64,000 bases of DNA from Gracilaria gracilis. Lineage: Eukaryota; Rhodophyta; Florideophyceae; Gracilariales; Gracilariaceae. Below are positions 1-10,905 of this stretch, piece after piece (position 1 is the stretch's first letter; each line of letters begins with the position of its first letter). The position numbers and the translations under genes are program-made. A model generated the notes under the pieces. That model searched no databases. It was not told the DNA's origin and worked only from the letters and a program-made list of their open reading frames with translations. The DNA lies in contig JARGSG010000218.1 in NCBI GenBank assembly GCA_030374805.1, positions 1 through 64,000 of the forward strand, in the 5' to 3' direction.

Positions 1-1724
1 ACTTACGCCAGGCGGCGGGGCTTCAGACAGCGAAGCGCCAGGGCGCGTAGAGTCCGATAACATCGGCAAATCCGAGAGTCCCCTACTTGGGTGTGGTACC
101 TCCCTAGGGCGGTTGATCGGGGGTGGGTCCGGTGTGTCCGTAGTGTTCGGTTTCCGCTTCTGCCGGTAGAATGTCCACTTGAGGGGTCGTTTCCCCGCGG
201 GCGGGGGTGCAAAAACCACGCGATCGCGGGAAATGCGTTCGTGTTTGCTGGACCCATCTCCAACGACAGTGTCGGATTCGACAGCAATTGCTTTGAAAGG
301 ACCGTCGGCGACGGGTTGAGAGCTTGTGGCGTTTCTCCTTGCCTGGGTTCCAATACTCCTTACGGATGAATACATAGTCCCCTTCTTTAAGGGCGGGGTG
401 GTCTTCGAGGGGCCTTGCCGCTGATCGAAATCACGCTTATACCGCGGCTTGTGACCGGGCCATTGACCGTTGTGCTGCTGGGACCAGCTTGGTAAGCCAT
501 GTCCTTCCAGGTTTCCCTGTATCCCTTCGTCGAAGGAAATTGATCCAGCGTTGGCTGTGCTTCGAGCGCCACGGGCGGTGGGGTGCGAGACAGAACCAAT
601 TCAAATGGAGTTAATCCCGTAGTACGGGTGTACCTGAGTGTTGTATGCGAATGTCAGCGCATCGGTGAACAGGTCCCACGTGGTGGGGTGATCGGCTACG
701 TATGAACGGAAGTGCTGCTAACAGCGTCCGGTTAAACCGTTCAGCCCTGCCCATTACACTGGGGGTGGTAGGTTGTCGTGAAGAGATTCTTGACATCCAG
801 AATTCTGCATACATCCCCGAAGAACCGGGAAGGCAAACTGTTTCCCCGTTGTCGGAGAGTAGATTCACCAGGTGGACCGTAGACGAATGCCCAATGGGTG
901 ACGAATGCTTGCGCCACCGTCAATGACGTGATTCTCCGTAAGGGAACGGTACGAACGAGCTTCGAGAAACGATCCGTGAATCAAGAGTAAAAATTTGTTA
1001 CGCCGCTTAGTAGCGAGGAACGGTCCCAAAATATGGATGGCTACGGAATTCCAGGGGCGCCCTTGCGGGGAAGAGCTTCAACTTCGTCGCGTGGCGGCGA
1101 AGCTTAACGCGATTTCCGAGCACACTCGGGGCAGAACCGCACAGTTTGCGTAGCAATCCACAGCCATTGCTGGCCAGTAGGAATTTCCTTCGCAATGTAA
1201 GGTACAGTTTCCGTCCTCCGACGTGACCACTAAGTTTGGCATAGTGTGATAAGTGTAACACCCGAGATTGTTAGGGCGTGTGGCACCACTATTTGTGGGT
1301 TTCCAGTTACCGTTCGAGACGACGGGTATCCAATATCATTCACCCGAAAGGGGAGATCAGCTCCTCCATTGAGTTGCGCCCGAATCTTCGTGCAGTAGGG
1401 ATCGCTGAACTGTTCCCTAACCATCTCCTCCGTTGTGACGGGTACGAAGTTCCCTGGTTGGGGGTTCGCACTTTCGCTGACAGCGAGTAGGATCGTCCAG
1501 TTCCTGGTCAAAATCCAGTTCGTCTGGCCATTCCTCTTCGATATCCTCCAGTTCACCTGCGGTGTAGTCGTCAACCTGCAAAGCAGGGTATTTCCTCATC
1601 ATCGACGGCTAACGCTTCCCCTGTGGTGGGTAGGCGAGAAAGGGCGGTCGGGCTTGTGTATTGTTGGCGCCCTTCTTGTAGGTGACGTCGAAGTCGAACT
1701 CTGCGAGACGCAGTCTCCAACGCA
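1..1724 (-). pseudogene. Integrase region of element 1, decayed
   Basis: Minus-strand pieces show the HHCC zinc-binding start (SHYAKLSGHVGGRKLYLTLR, 1180-1260) and the catalytic-core end (AERFNRTL, about 735-760), followed by a proline-rich tail. The pieces lie in several frames and the region runs off the left edge. Confidence 0.75.
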
Positions 1725-4121
1725 TTAAGCGGCCTGAAGGCCTCCGATATGGAGAGTAGCCATCTCAATCGATGAGTGATCCGTGTACTCGGTGAAATGG
1801 GCACCCATGAGGTAGGGGCGTAGTGTGCATAATGCCCACACTACTGCAAGACATTCCTTCTCCGAGACGGAGTAATTCTTCTCATGCACGTTCAACGAAC
1901 GGGACCAGTACCCAATTGGCTTGCGTTCCCCCTCTGGGGTGGTTTGAAATAAGGCGCAGCCTACCTGGTAGTCACTAGAGTCCGTGTCCACGGTATATGA
2001 GAGTCCTGGTTTCGGTAGTGACAATACTGGTGCCGTGGTTACAGCCTCTTTGAGAGAGTTAAAAGCTTCCGTCTGAGTAGACATGAATGGGTCCAACTTA
2101 GGCGGTTGACCCTTCCGCAGGAGCGCGTTGAGAGGTGCCGCAATGTCCGCAAAGTTGGGAATAAACCGTCTATAGACGTTGACTAATCCTAGAAAGGATC
2201 TCAGTTCGGTCTGGGTAGTCGGTTCAGTGGCCTGTTTCAGCGACTTCACACGAGCTTCCTCGATCATGACACGTCCTGGACGGATTATGTGACCCAGATA
2301 CTTGACTGTATCCGTGAAGAATTCGCATTTCTTCAGCTTCAGTGTAACTCCGGCGTCCCGTAACGTGGCCATTTTGTCTCTCACATGTGTGAGGTGATCA
2401 CCCAGATTATCTGAGAATACAATGACGTCGTCAAGGTAGACGAGACAAGTACGCCACTTGAAGCGGGCCAGTAGGATATCAATAGCACGCTGAAAAGTAG
2501 CGGGAGCATTGGTTAACCCAAAGGGCATCCGTTTAAAACGGTAGAGGCCAGAGTGGCAGACAAACGCTGTCTTGTCCTGATCCTCCTTTCTCACTGGAAC
2601 TTGCCAGTATCCCCAGTTAGCATCCAATGCCGTGAATACGGTAGCATTTCCGAGAGAATCGATGTATTCATCCATACGTGGAATAGGGTACACGTCCTTG
2701 ACGGTAAGAGCGTTTAGACGACGATAATCGATACAGAAGCGCCAGGAACCATCCGGTTTCGGAGCCAGTACCACTGGTGATGCCCACGGCGAATGTGCCG
2801 GTTCTATAACTCCTGCACGGAGCATCTTGTCCACCTGAAATTGCTCTTCTTCTCTGGCCTTGGGTCCCGCCCTGTACGGATGTTGGGCTACTGGCCGAGA
2901 GTTGGGAAGGAGATCAATCCGGTGTTCCGTGGTATTTATCTCTCCGAGAGAACCATCCCACATTGTGGTGAATTCACGAAGCATATCGCGCAGTCGTTTG
3001 CGGTGTGTCTCTGGAACATGTCCGAGGTCGAGTTCTTCCAATTCCCTCACTGGGTCCAATTGGTCGTAGCTCGTCGGAACGCGTGTCTTCTCTGTCTTAA
3101 CAGGCTGCTGACCCGCGAGACTCGAATGAGATTCAGACTTCTCCCCCTCCTTAGAGTGAACGATTCCGAGCACATCGGCAGCAGTCATCTTCGTCGGTAC
3201 CAACGCAGTTGGATGCGGCATGACCGAGCCAATCACTTGGTTTTTCACCAGATACTGGGTTGTTTTGCCGAGATTGGCTATCAACACGTAAAACGGATTA
3301 TCCGGTTCCACCTGGACCACTCCATTAGCGATGGCAAGAGAGTATTTATCATACAACGACGGCAATGGCTGGACGATTCGTAAACCGTGTTGACGGGAAT
3401 TCACCTGTACCCAGACTTGAGACTCTGGAGGCACGCGTGTCGCAGAGGCAACGCGAAGCTTCGTAGATTCCCGAGAACTCGGTGGTGCTTCCTGCGCCGC
3501 AGGTAGAGGTACGTGCTTCTTGGAGGCATGCCTCAAAGGACGACGAACAATCGGCACGGACGAACCATCTTCCATTTCAACCCGCCTCTGGCGGGGCCTA
3601 ATGGCATCGACAAAGCGGTCGCAAAAGTCACAAACCAAAATGACTGGGGCGGCTAGTGACCGACAAACGACAAAGTCGAGCTTCACCACGCATGAGCCCA
3701 AGCGGATTACCAACTCGATGTATCCTACCGTTGACAACGGGTTGTTATTCGCGTCAGCGACGTCAGGAATGTCGCCACGGCGAATGTGTGACCGCAAGGC
3801 GGGTGGCAATGCTGTCTCAACAATGAAGTTCGGACCTGCGCCTGTATCTAATACAGTGAGATAACGCACCATAAACTGGGGTGAAAGGCCAAGGTCGGCA
3901 TAGACCTTGTAATTGCGTTTGGCCATCACCATAATTCTATCCGGGAACCGGTTATTTCTTACCCGTATCCACGGTCGACGAAGAACACCAAGGTGTTCTG
4001 AGTTCACGTCTTCGACGGCCTGTTTCCTCGAGAGGATTCGGACCTGGGAGCGAGGCGGGGACGCCTCGGGCGCCTTCAGCCTCAACTCTGAGGGCGCCTC
4101 TCCAAGAGAGGAGACTCCCAC
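1725..4121 (-). pseudogene. Protease, reverse transcriptase and RNase H of element 1
   Basis: A 798-residue frame shows the retropepsin motif DTGAGPN, the RT motif YLDDVIVFS with preceding RT blocks (LDANWGYWQVPV, FGLTNAPATFQ), and an RNase H start (VDTDSSDYQVG). The order protease-RT-RNase H is that of Ty3/gypsy pol. It is the best-preserved part of this element. Confidence 0.92.
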
Positions 4122-4123
4122 AA

Positions 4124-5433
4124 TTAGTTTTTCTGAGCAGATTCCGCCTGAGGCGTGTGCTCAGTGTTCTGAACCATTGATGCCTGGACACCAGTGGCAG
4201 AAGCGTCCGCAGTAGCGGTTGAATTTCCCTCGAGGGGGGTACGGGGGTGAGAGGTCACCATGTTCTGGGCAACCGGAGCCGCAATTGTGCGTGGAATATC
4301 CATCTTCGCGCGGATGTACGATGCCATCGGAACGGAAGCCTTCTCATCAGGTGAGAGGGATTCGTAGTTGGCAATGACTTGTGCCCACTCACGCATGGTT
4401 AAAACGCACTGCGGAGAAGTATGCCCTCGCGTATAGCAGAGGTGACAGATCAATCCAACAATGGCGTTGACGTTCCGAGTATTCGAGAATCGCACCGCTG
4501 GGCGGGAAGCTTGCCAGCCAGGCCGTGAAGCCCGGGTTCCACCGTTCTCATATGACAGTCGAGGCGGTCGAACTCGGTTCGAATCTGCATACAGCAGTGT
4601 GTCGTCCGGAGCCGTTTGAAACGAGGCATCCGTGGTTGAGGGAAGCTCCGTCGTCGGGATTGAAAGCACGTCGCTACGGGCAAAGTGCACCTGATCATAC
4701 TCCTTATTGGAGTGTGTCTCAGCCAGCATTGATGCCGACGGGGTTCCCGATTCCAACATCAACGCTTTAGCGGACTTCAACCGGGTACCCGGGACCCGTG
4801 CTCGTAGTGCATCGCCTTCGGCGCGTGCATACTGCACCAGTTCCAAGTACGTAGTCTTACGGTTTTCTTCACGGCGACGGGCCACTAGGGTCCGTATAGC
4901 CGGGTCTAGTCCATCAACGAACATGATACAACGCTCTTGAGCGGAATAAACATTGCCACATCGGTGGAAGGCCTTATTCAGGCGCACCGAGTAATCGGTT
5001 TCCGTTTCGCCGGGGCGTTGTTTGGTGTCTCTCAGAGCGAGGATAGCCGACTGGATGGCGGTGCCAGTCGCATAGGACCTCAGTAGATACTGAACTGCTT
5101 CAGGCCAGCAAGTAACCCCTCCTTCAGAGGCGTCGATGAGGGTTGATCAACGACGTGGGCGGAAGTCGAGTGGTCGTCGGTACAGCTTCAGTAGCCGGCA
5201 TCCCTTCGGTCCGGGACCGTGAACGGGTGGGGATCCGTGACGGAAGTGGCGGATCCGATCTTCCAGTCTGACTGCGTGTCTTCGGACGATCTGACAGCGT
5301 CATGACCAGAACAACCGTACAACGGGATAATCGACAGCCAATCGGCTGGGACTTCCAGTGAACTTCCAAATGGAGACAAGGGCAAATGGACTAACCTCGC
5401 AACGAGTGAATTCTCGAGTGAATCCTCCGGCAA
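4124..5433 (-). pseudogene. gag region of element 1
   Basis: The reading frames encode a Ty3/gypsy capsid-type region followed by a CCHC zinc knuckle (C-x2-C-x4-H-x4-C) near 4430-4470 on the minus strand. The capsid part resembles the gag relic of element 3 at the right end of the window (shared HRCGNV and QERC motifs). The region is degraded and is recorded as a fossil. Confidence 0.8.
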
Positions 5434-5449
5434 AAACTAAAAGCTTCTA

Positions 5450-5462
5450 GGTCGGGAGACCA
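5450..5462 (-). other. Primer-binding site of element 1
   Basis: TGGTCTCCCGACC on the minus strand starts two bases inside the LTR. The same motif, followed by TAGAAG, occurs just inside the LTRs of element 2 (22121) and, with one difference, element 3 (61922). This fits a shared tRNA primer; the tRNA was not identified. Confidence 0.7.
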
Positions 5463-5464
5463 CT

Positions 5465-6679
5465 TGTGGAGCAACGCCTTTTGGCGGGAAAAGCGCAGGC
5501 TCACGAAGACGTTCGGAATCTTCCCCTCGACAGGGCAGCACAGCGAACGGAGCACTCCGGGAATGACACAGCTAAGCCGGGTGTAAATCCGAGGTCAAAC
5601 CGTCACGACAAGCGTCGGAGCGTTAGGCTGATTAGTAGTCGGTAGAGATCCACGTGTTCACACGGTCACGAGATGAGTCCTCGAAAGAGAGTAGCACGGC
5701 AACGACAAGGTGTCGGAAACGGGCCACTGAGAACAGGGCAAAAAGGCAAACCCAAAAAGGGGAGAAAGAAAACCACCGGAGTGGGGAAAAGAGAGAGAAC
5801 AAAGCAAACCCAATACAGGGGCGAGTATACGACAATAGGTCGGAACGAGACACACAAATAGTGGTTATACTCTGAGCGCCACAAGGGTGGGTAACTATAC
5901 GTGAACAACGCGGTCGTCACTCCACTTGGAGGTGAACAGTCCGCGAAGGCGTGATAGTTAGAGCCAGAAGCTCTTGCTTGGCAAGGGGCAATTTACTTGG
6001 GGGAGCGATGCTCAACCCTCTAAGTACTGAGCTCGGCGCACCACTGACAGTGGGTGCGCCGGGCAAAATAATCTATAAAATATCTGAGTAAATACAGCAA
6101 TGCTGGGTGCACTGCCTCCGGCATATCCGTGCTACACGTGTGCTAGTCACACCCGCTGAGCGGCGCCTCGAGCCGTGCAATCCACGTGTACATGTGTGGA
6201 AATTACCTCGGCGAGGCGACACGCTAATAGCGGTGTAGCTCATATATATCTACCAACGCATGATGCGGAAATTAAATAAGTACCTCAACTCGCCTCCAAG
6301 GAGTGTTGTCCTTCAACCGTGTAGGTGTACGGTAGTAGACTTCGACGCGCGGTAAAACCTGAATAGTAATAGAGTAGCAAGTGACCAAGATGGAATAGTT
6401 ACTGCCCTAATGGTGCCTGACTTTACAGTACCCGAGGGGGAAGGCGAGGTGCACCACAATATATACAAGGTGCACCGACGCCGATCTCCCCTGCGGGCAT
6501 GACGTCATCGGCTGTGCCCATGACCTACTGTCATAGGCCAGCAATGCTAAACTATCCTAGACTATAAATTAGAAATTAGAAATTATAAAATACAGAATAC
6601 CAATTGGGTGCAGTGTAGCCAGCAAGGCGCACCAGTAGGCCCACGTGACACCAACCCATTGAGGTTTCATTGTACTACA
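5465..6679 (-). repeat. LTR of element 1 (about 1.2 kb)
   Basis: Read on the minus strand it begins TGTAGTACAATG and ends CTCCACA, two bases before the primer-binding site. The first ~363 bp (6317-6679) match the element-2 LTR closely; the remainder does not. It contains pyrimidine-rich R/U5-like sequence around 5740-5830. Only one LTR is in the window, so the boundaries rest on TG..CA ends, the match to element 2 and the adjacent primer-binding site. Confidence 0.8.
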
Positions 6680-7351
6680 TTTGGGAAGACGAGTTTAGTG
6701 TTGATGAAAGGTCGTCAGAAAAAAAAAAATATCTGAAGATCATGCGCGAACACTTGTTGCCTTTTGCGGAGGAGAAGTTGACGATAGGATGGGTGTATTA
6801 GCAGGATAATGCGCTCAGTCATATCAGTAATGAAGCAAGAAGCTGTTCCAGAACAATTATGTGTGTATCATTACCTGGCTTGCGCGGTCTCTGGACCTTA
6901 ATTCTATCGAAAACGTGTGGGGCTGGTTAGCGCGACAGGTTTATGCAAACAATAGACAGTTTGAGTCGGAAGAAGATCTGACAGAATGCGTGATGGATTT
7001 ATGGGAGAAGTTGCCGCAGCAGTTGTTGGATAATCTAATTGGCTCCATGCACAAGCCAAGTGTGGGACTGTTGGAGCGTAATGGTGGCTCTACACACTAT
7101 TGAGGTGGCCCTGGCGCCGTTGTTGACTAATTAGGGACAAAAGTTGTAAAGTGTCTTATAATTTCCGACGGCGCTTTATCGGTTCATGAGGCGGTCAGTG
7201 CGGATGTGGTGACCCAAGCATAAAAAGGAGTGCTTTTATAGCGGTTTATTTATGCGCTGAACATGATAGAATAAATGGTTTTTAAATTTGGGCACGCGTT
7301 AGTGCTCTCTTTATAAACGCTGGGGGTGTCTTATAGTTACCGGTGGCAGTA
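6680..7351 (+). mobile_element. Tc1/mariner transposon relic, right part
   Basis: The segment encodes the C-terminal half of a Tc1-type transposase and ends in a terminal repeat next to TA (7352-7353). The right boundary is exact because the tandem duplicate of the flanking DNA at 10285-10300 lacks it. The terminal part holds two direct repeats, 7151-7174 and 7326-7351, sharing GTGTCTTATA, like the IR/DR arrangement of Tc1 elements such as Sleeping Beauty. The left half must lie beyond element 1, which inserted into it, outside the window. Confidence 0.88.
6742..7103 (+). pseudogene. Tc1-type transposase, C-terminal remnant
   Basis: Two frames are needed. The first (from 6742) gives the QDNALSHIS block, which corresponds to the second catalytic aspartate region (QDNAPxH) of Tc1 transposases, with a TAG just before it. 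The second (6861-7103) gives SLDLNSIENVWGWLARQVY, holding the third catalytic acid (IENVW), and ends in the usual SM..SV...L....GGSTHY tail. At least one stop and one frameshift make it non-coding. The N-terminal DNA-binding part is absent from the window. Confidence 0.88.
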
Positions 7352-7673
7352 TACGTGGAGGGCCGAAATGCAGAAATTCTTTATGGGGCCAACGGTGGCG
7401 GCGTCAAGATCAGCAGTTCGTGGCTCTTCTTTCTCAAGGTGCTTTCCAGATTAGAACCAGATTACATGTCACACAGTTGTGGTGGGGTGAGAGAACAGTT
7501 TTCGCGAAGTGTCAACCGGTTTTCAGTCTCCGCAGCATCGCTACTTAAACCACAACGATCTTCACCATGAACTCTTCATTGCCTCTACTATCAGTACAGT
7601 CAATCATCTAAACTTCTTCAACCCTTATCCTTCAGACCATTCCAACTCTCTCACCTTGTACTTCAAAGCAACA

Positions 7674-7982
7674 ATGGTCTCCACAGCTTTCGTCGCCGCC
7701 ACCCCGGTCCTCTCCCGCACTACAACCTCTGTTGGCTCTACATCTTTCACATCCCGCCGCACTTGCGTTAACCCACCTCGTCGTTCGGCCACGCTCATGA
7801 TGGCCGATAAAGAGAAGATCCCTCAAGGCTTCACAGCCTTGTCTGAAGTTCTCAACGGTCGTGCCGCTATGCTCGGACTCGTACTTGCTATCACCACCGA
7901 GGCCATCACCGGAAAGGGCATCATTGGCCAACTTGCTGCCCTTGGGGATATCTCCGCCATTACGCACGCATTGGGACTTTGA
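7674..7982 (+). CDS. One-helix LHC-like protein (HLIP/OHP family), copy A1
   Basis: This 102-residue protein belongs to the one-helix, chlorophyll-binding stress-protein family related to cyanobacterial HLIPs and plant OHP/SEP proteins, which act in thylakoid photoprotection and pigment-protein assembly. Residues 1-40 form a Ser/Thr/Arg-rich presumed plastid transit peptide. Residues 52-80 hold the chlorophyll-binding helix with E58-x-x-N61-G-R63-x-A-M-L-G, and TGKGI follows the helix as in copies B. The ATG at 7674 was chosen over an in-frame non-ATG start at 7509 because it opens the transit peptide and has context acaATGg. An ATG at 7567 opens a 14-codon upstream frame. It faces copy B1 tail to tail. 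Copy A2 differs at only two residues. Confidence 0.88.
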   Translation: MVSTAFVAATPVLSRTTTSVGSTSFTSRRTCVNPPRRSATLMMADKEKIPQGFTALSEVLNGRAAMLGLVLAITTEAITGKGIIGQLAALGDISAITHALGL

Positions 7983-8449
7983 GCCTGACTGCCACGCTGT
8001 GTATGCTACGTAGTGGATCTAAATTGTATGAGTAAATAAGCTTTCCTATACCTATGTTCAGTTTACATTTTGTCTTTCTTATTTCAGTCTCTTCCTAGCT
8101 GAGCTTTTCTCTCTCATGTACATAACCTTCATTCTCATACACACATAAACGCATATTCGATTTGACAATGAGCTAGTTTGGTCTAACGGCCTTCAACGAA
8201 AAACGATCTTTGGCGCACGTAACATCTGAACTTTGTGTGGCAGTACTGTGACTGCGCATTGCAAAACCATACCTCGTGAAAACAAAGGTTTTCGGTCGCT
8301 ACTCGGATTTCTCTCCCATTTGAGAATGGGGGCTCGCTGATGTGGACTTCCTGCTAACTGAACCATGTAACTGTGGAAGGAGAGAGGAACCTTGCAGCAG
8401 TCCCTGCCATGATTGAATCCCGCAAAGCCGCAAGTGGACAAATGAGCAA

Positions 8450-8481
8450 CACACCCACCCACACAGAAAAACAGACACACA

Positions 8482-8520
<39 letters not shown>

Positions 8521-8521
8521 A

Positions 8522-8582
<61 letters not shown>
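8450..8582. repeat. (CA)n-(CT)n compound microsatellite
   Basis: A run of CA repeats with a few CAGA interruptions passes into a run of CT repeats, about 130 bp, between the two convergent genes. The equivalent site in unit 2 (11350-11382) is only about 30 bp. The tract is flanked by GACAAATG (8437-8444) and its inverse CATTTGTC (8590-8597). Open frames across it on either strand are artefacts of the repeat. Confidence 0.95.
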
Positions 8583-8583
<1 letters not shown>

Positions 8584-9296
8584 ATTAGACATTTGTCTAA
8601 CTACAACTTGATGCTGTACGTTCCTGGTCAAAGACGCGTCACTGGAAATGGCAATTCCTGTTTAGGTCAGCTCTTGATAGCATCTGCAACTACTCGGCCT
8701 GTTCGTTCTCGAACGATGTGGATCTCGCTCTATTCGGGTGTCGGTCTACAAAAGTCTCCGGTGGAAACGAGCTGCCCTCCTACGGGACAAGGATGGCCCC
8801 TCTTCAAGAGTGAAAAGGTTGAGGTTGCAGCTGTTGCTGCTGTTATGAAGAAATGGCATGAGACTATACTGGCATCCTTCGTGAAATATATCGTTTCTTT
8901 CGACAGAAAGGCTTCGCAACAAGTCTTGGTCAGGCTTTCGTATACTCTTTAACACAGATATCGTAGGTAAAAGATTTGAATAGAACCAGGAATATATTCT
9001 ATCATTTGAATTCGTTTTAACCTCCGCTTTTTTCGCAAGCATGGGGAACCTTCTTCCATTTAGTAATACGCAGGGACAAGCCAACGAGGAAACAACCGTA
9101 GAGTATGAGTGTGAGTTGGGTATGAAGTTTAGGGAAACTGAACTGATTGTTTTTATCTCACAACGAAGCAAAAGGTCTTCTGATGTAACTCAGAGGATTA
9201 CAAATTAGGAGTCGGGTTGGAACGGAATGGTTAGGTATCATCTATCTGTACAAACACTAATATCATTGGCACCGTGATCCGCAAGGACAATCGTTA

Positions 9297-9683
9297 TCAG
9301 TGTGCCAGTCTAACCAAGCTTTCAATAAGATGAGTTAGCGGCGAGAACATGATGAGGATCTGCTCGTTAATGCCCTTTCCAGTGATGATTTCCGTAATGA
9401 GGCCAATAATAAAGCCCAACTGAGCCAGCCGTCCGTTGACTTTCTCGGCGTATGGGGTGAAGCCCTGGGGTCCCCTGTATTCGCTGTTGAGTTTTGCGGC
9501 GCGATTGGCCTCCAGAGAACGATAAGGAGAGGGGGCGGCGACCTTTGAATTGTCCTTTGTCTGCAGTGCCATGTGGGGAGTTGCGACGAAAGTGCGCGGC
9601 ACTTGTGTGGTTGTGGATGTGAGGAAGGGTCGAGTGGTGAGCGACGGGGTGAAGGAGGAAACGAATGCGGTGTGGGAGATCAT
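9297..9683 (-). CDS. One-helix LHC-like protein, copy B1
   Basis: This 128-residue plastid-targeted one-helix protein has a Ser/Thr-rich transit peptide (about 1-38), a linker, then E80-K-V-N83-G-R85-x-A-Q-L-G and a single hydrophobic helix to about residue 102, followed by TGKGINEQ and a hydrophobic tail. The ExxNGR core is the chlorophyll-binding signature of the LHC superfamily, and the QLGF variant matches red-lineage HLIPs. Expected place is the thylakoid membrane, with photoprotection or assembly as role (family knowledge). A TATA box (CTATAAA, minus, 9817-9823) lies about 135 nt upstream of the ATG. It is convergent with copy A1 and divergent from copy A2. Confidence 0.9.
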   Translation of the reverse strand: MISHTAFVSSFTPSLTTRPFLTSTTTQVPRTFVATPHMALQTKDNSKVAAPSPYRSLEANRAAKLNSEYRGPQGFTPYAEKVNGRLAQLGFIIGLITEIITGKGINEQILIMFSPLTHLIESLVRLAH

Positions 9684-10596
9684 TGTGATGAGTAGTCGAT
9701 AGTGGGAGAAGGTGAGTTGAGAATGGGGGTCGAGTTGGAAATATGTTTCTTCCTGGTGAGTGGATAAAGCTGGTTAGTCGGAGGAAAATGGTCAGGGCGG
9801 CGGGGTTGTGCCGTGCTTTATAGGACTGCGGAGATACGGGATATCCATTCCGACAGCGTACGCAGGAATCTGGCTGTATCTCGTCCGACTGTCGAACGGA
9901 GAAACGAGGGGCCAGAGAAGGCGAAGGCGGATGGCGGACAGAGTCCTGCAAATCGGCGGATGCAATGCGCACCACAACTGCGCTCAGTGGTGGCGTTGGG
10001 CGATTACGAGAGCCGCGGAAAGTTAAATCGCCGACCAGGAGAACCGCCTCCGCCGGAGCACGGCATTGGGTGCGGTGTTGAAGCGGTGTATTCTGGCGGG
10101 TTGTGATTGGTGCAAAGAGGACCGTTGCGCATGTGGTGGCGGTTGGTGGAGGCGCCCCGCGCAGACGGGTGGCTGGCGCGCCGAGTAACAGATTTTTGTG
10201 GTGGAGCTGGGTTCTGCGCTGTTGTAAAATTAAAAGATTTCCATTGTGACGTGGCGTGGGTCTCGTTGGGCGTGTACGTGTAGGGCCGAAATGCAGAAAT
10301 TCTTTATGGGGCCAACGGTGGCTGCGTCAAGCTCAGCAGTTCGTGGCTCTTCTTTCTCAAGGCGCTTTCCAGATTAGAACCAGATTACATGTCACACAGT
10401 TGTGGTGGGGTGAGAGAACAGTTTTCGCGAAGTGTCAACCGGTTTTCAGTCTCCGCACCATCGCTACTTAAACCACAACGATCTTCACCATGAACTCTTC
10501 ACTGCCTTTACTATCCGTACAGTAAATCATCTAAACTTCTTCAACCCTTATCCTTCACACCGTGTCAACTCTCTCACCTTGTACTCCAAAGCAACA
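9684..10596. promoter_or_regulatory. Shared divergent promoter region of copies B1 and A2
   Basis: The 0.9 kb between the divergent genes holds a minus-strand TATA box (9817-9823) and, for A2, a TATA-like TACTTAAA near 10464-10471. A CCAAT box on the minus strand (ATTGG, around 10106-10112) lies in the middle. Blocks upstream of the B1 TATA box (9838-9960) are kept nearly unchanged upstream of copy B2 (12645-12780), and the A2 leader (10380-10500) matches the A1 leader. This suggests preserved regulatory sites, whose nature cannot be read from sequence. Confidence 0.6.
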
Positions 10597-10905
10597 ATGG
10601 TCTCCACAGCTTTCGTCGCCGCCACCCCGGTCCTCTCCCGCTCTACAACCTCTGTTGGCTCTACATCTTTCACATCCCGCCGCACTTGCGTTAACCCACC
10701 TCGTCGTTCGGCCACGCTCATGATGGCCGATAAAGAGAAGATCCCTCAAGGCTTCACAGCCTTCTCTGAAGTTCTCAACGGTCGTGCCGCTATGCTCGGA
10801 CTCGTACTTGCAATCACCACCGAGGCCATCACCGGAAAGGGCATCATTGGCCAACTTGCTGCCCTTGGGGATATCTCCGCCATTACGCACGCATTGGGAC
10901 TTTGA
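10597..10905 (+). CDS. One-helix LHC-like protein, copy A2
   Basis: This tandem paralogue of copy A1 has 102 residues and differs from it at two positions (T16 to S and L55 to F), with the same transit peptide and the same E58-x-x-N-G-R-x-A-M-L-G chlorophyll-binding helix. The start is the ATG in acaATGg, as for A1. An upstream ATG at 10490 opens a short frame in the leader. Unlike A1, its promoter region is not interrupted by a transposon, so it is the more likely of the two to keep ancestral regulation (inference). Confidence 0.88.
   Translation: MVSTAFVAATPVLSRSTTSVGSTSFTSRRTCVNPPRRSATLMMADKEKIPQGFTAFSEVLNGRAAMLGLVLAITTEAITGKGIIGQLAALGDISAITHALGL

Larger units (their letters stand above)
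1..6679 (-). mobile_element. Ty3/gypsy LTR retrotransposon (element 1), partial, decayed
   Basis: Read on the minus strand the order is LTR, primer-binding site, gag, protease-RT-RNase H, integrase, which is the Ty3/gypsy order. The element is cut by the left edge, so its 3' LTR and outer duplication are not seen. The outer end at 6679 matches in reverse complement the first 362 bp of the element-2 LTR at 21611. It lies inside a Tc1/mariner relic, so it inserted after that transposon. It is broken, with roughly eight or more breaks, and is clearly older than element 2. Family membership is certain from the RT and integrase motifs; age is inferred from decay. Confidence 0.93.
7354..10262. repeat. 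Tandem duplication unit 1 (one-helix gene pair)
   Basis: This unit and 10263-13064 are copies of each other in direct tandem, each about 2.8-2.9 kb and carrying a plus-strand and a minus-strand one-helix gene in convergent order. Similarity covers coding, intergenic and promoter DNA. The left edge of unit 1 is cut by the mariner insertion at TA 7352. The right junction near 10262 is placed where the GACGTGGCG motif (10248) matches the end of unit 2 (about 13052). Confidence 0.9.

Noticed and set aside
8299-8631. Open frames across the CA/CT microsatellite on both strands
   Set aside because: Products are only His-Thr, Val-Cys or Arg-Glu repeats created by the simple repeat.
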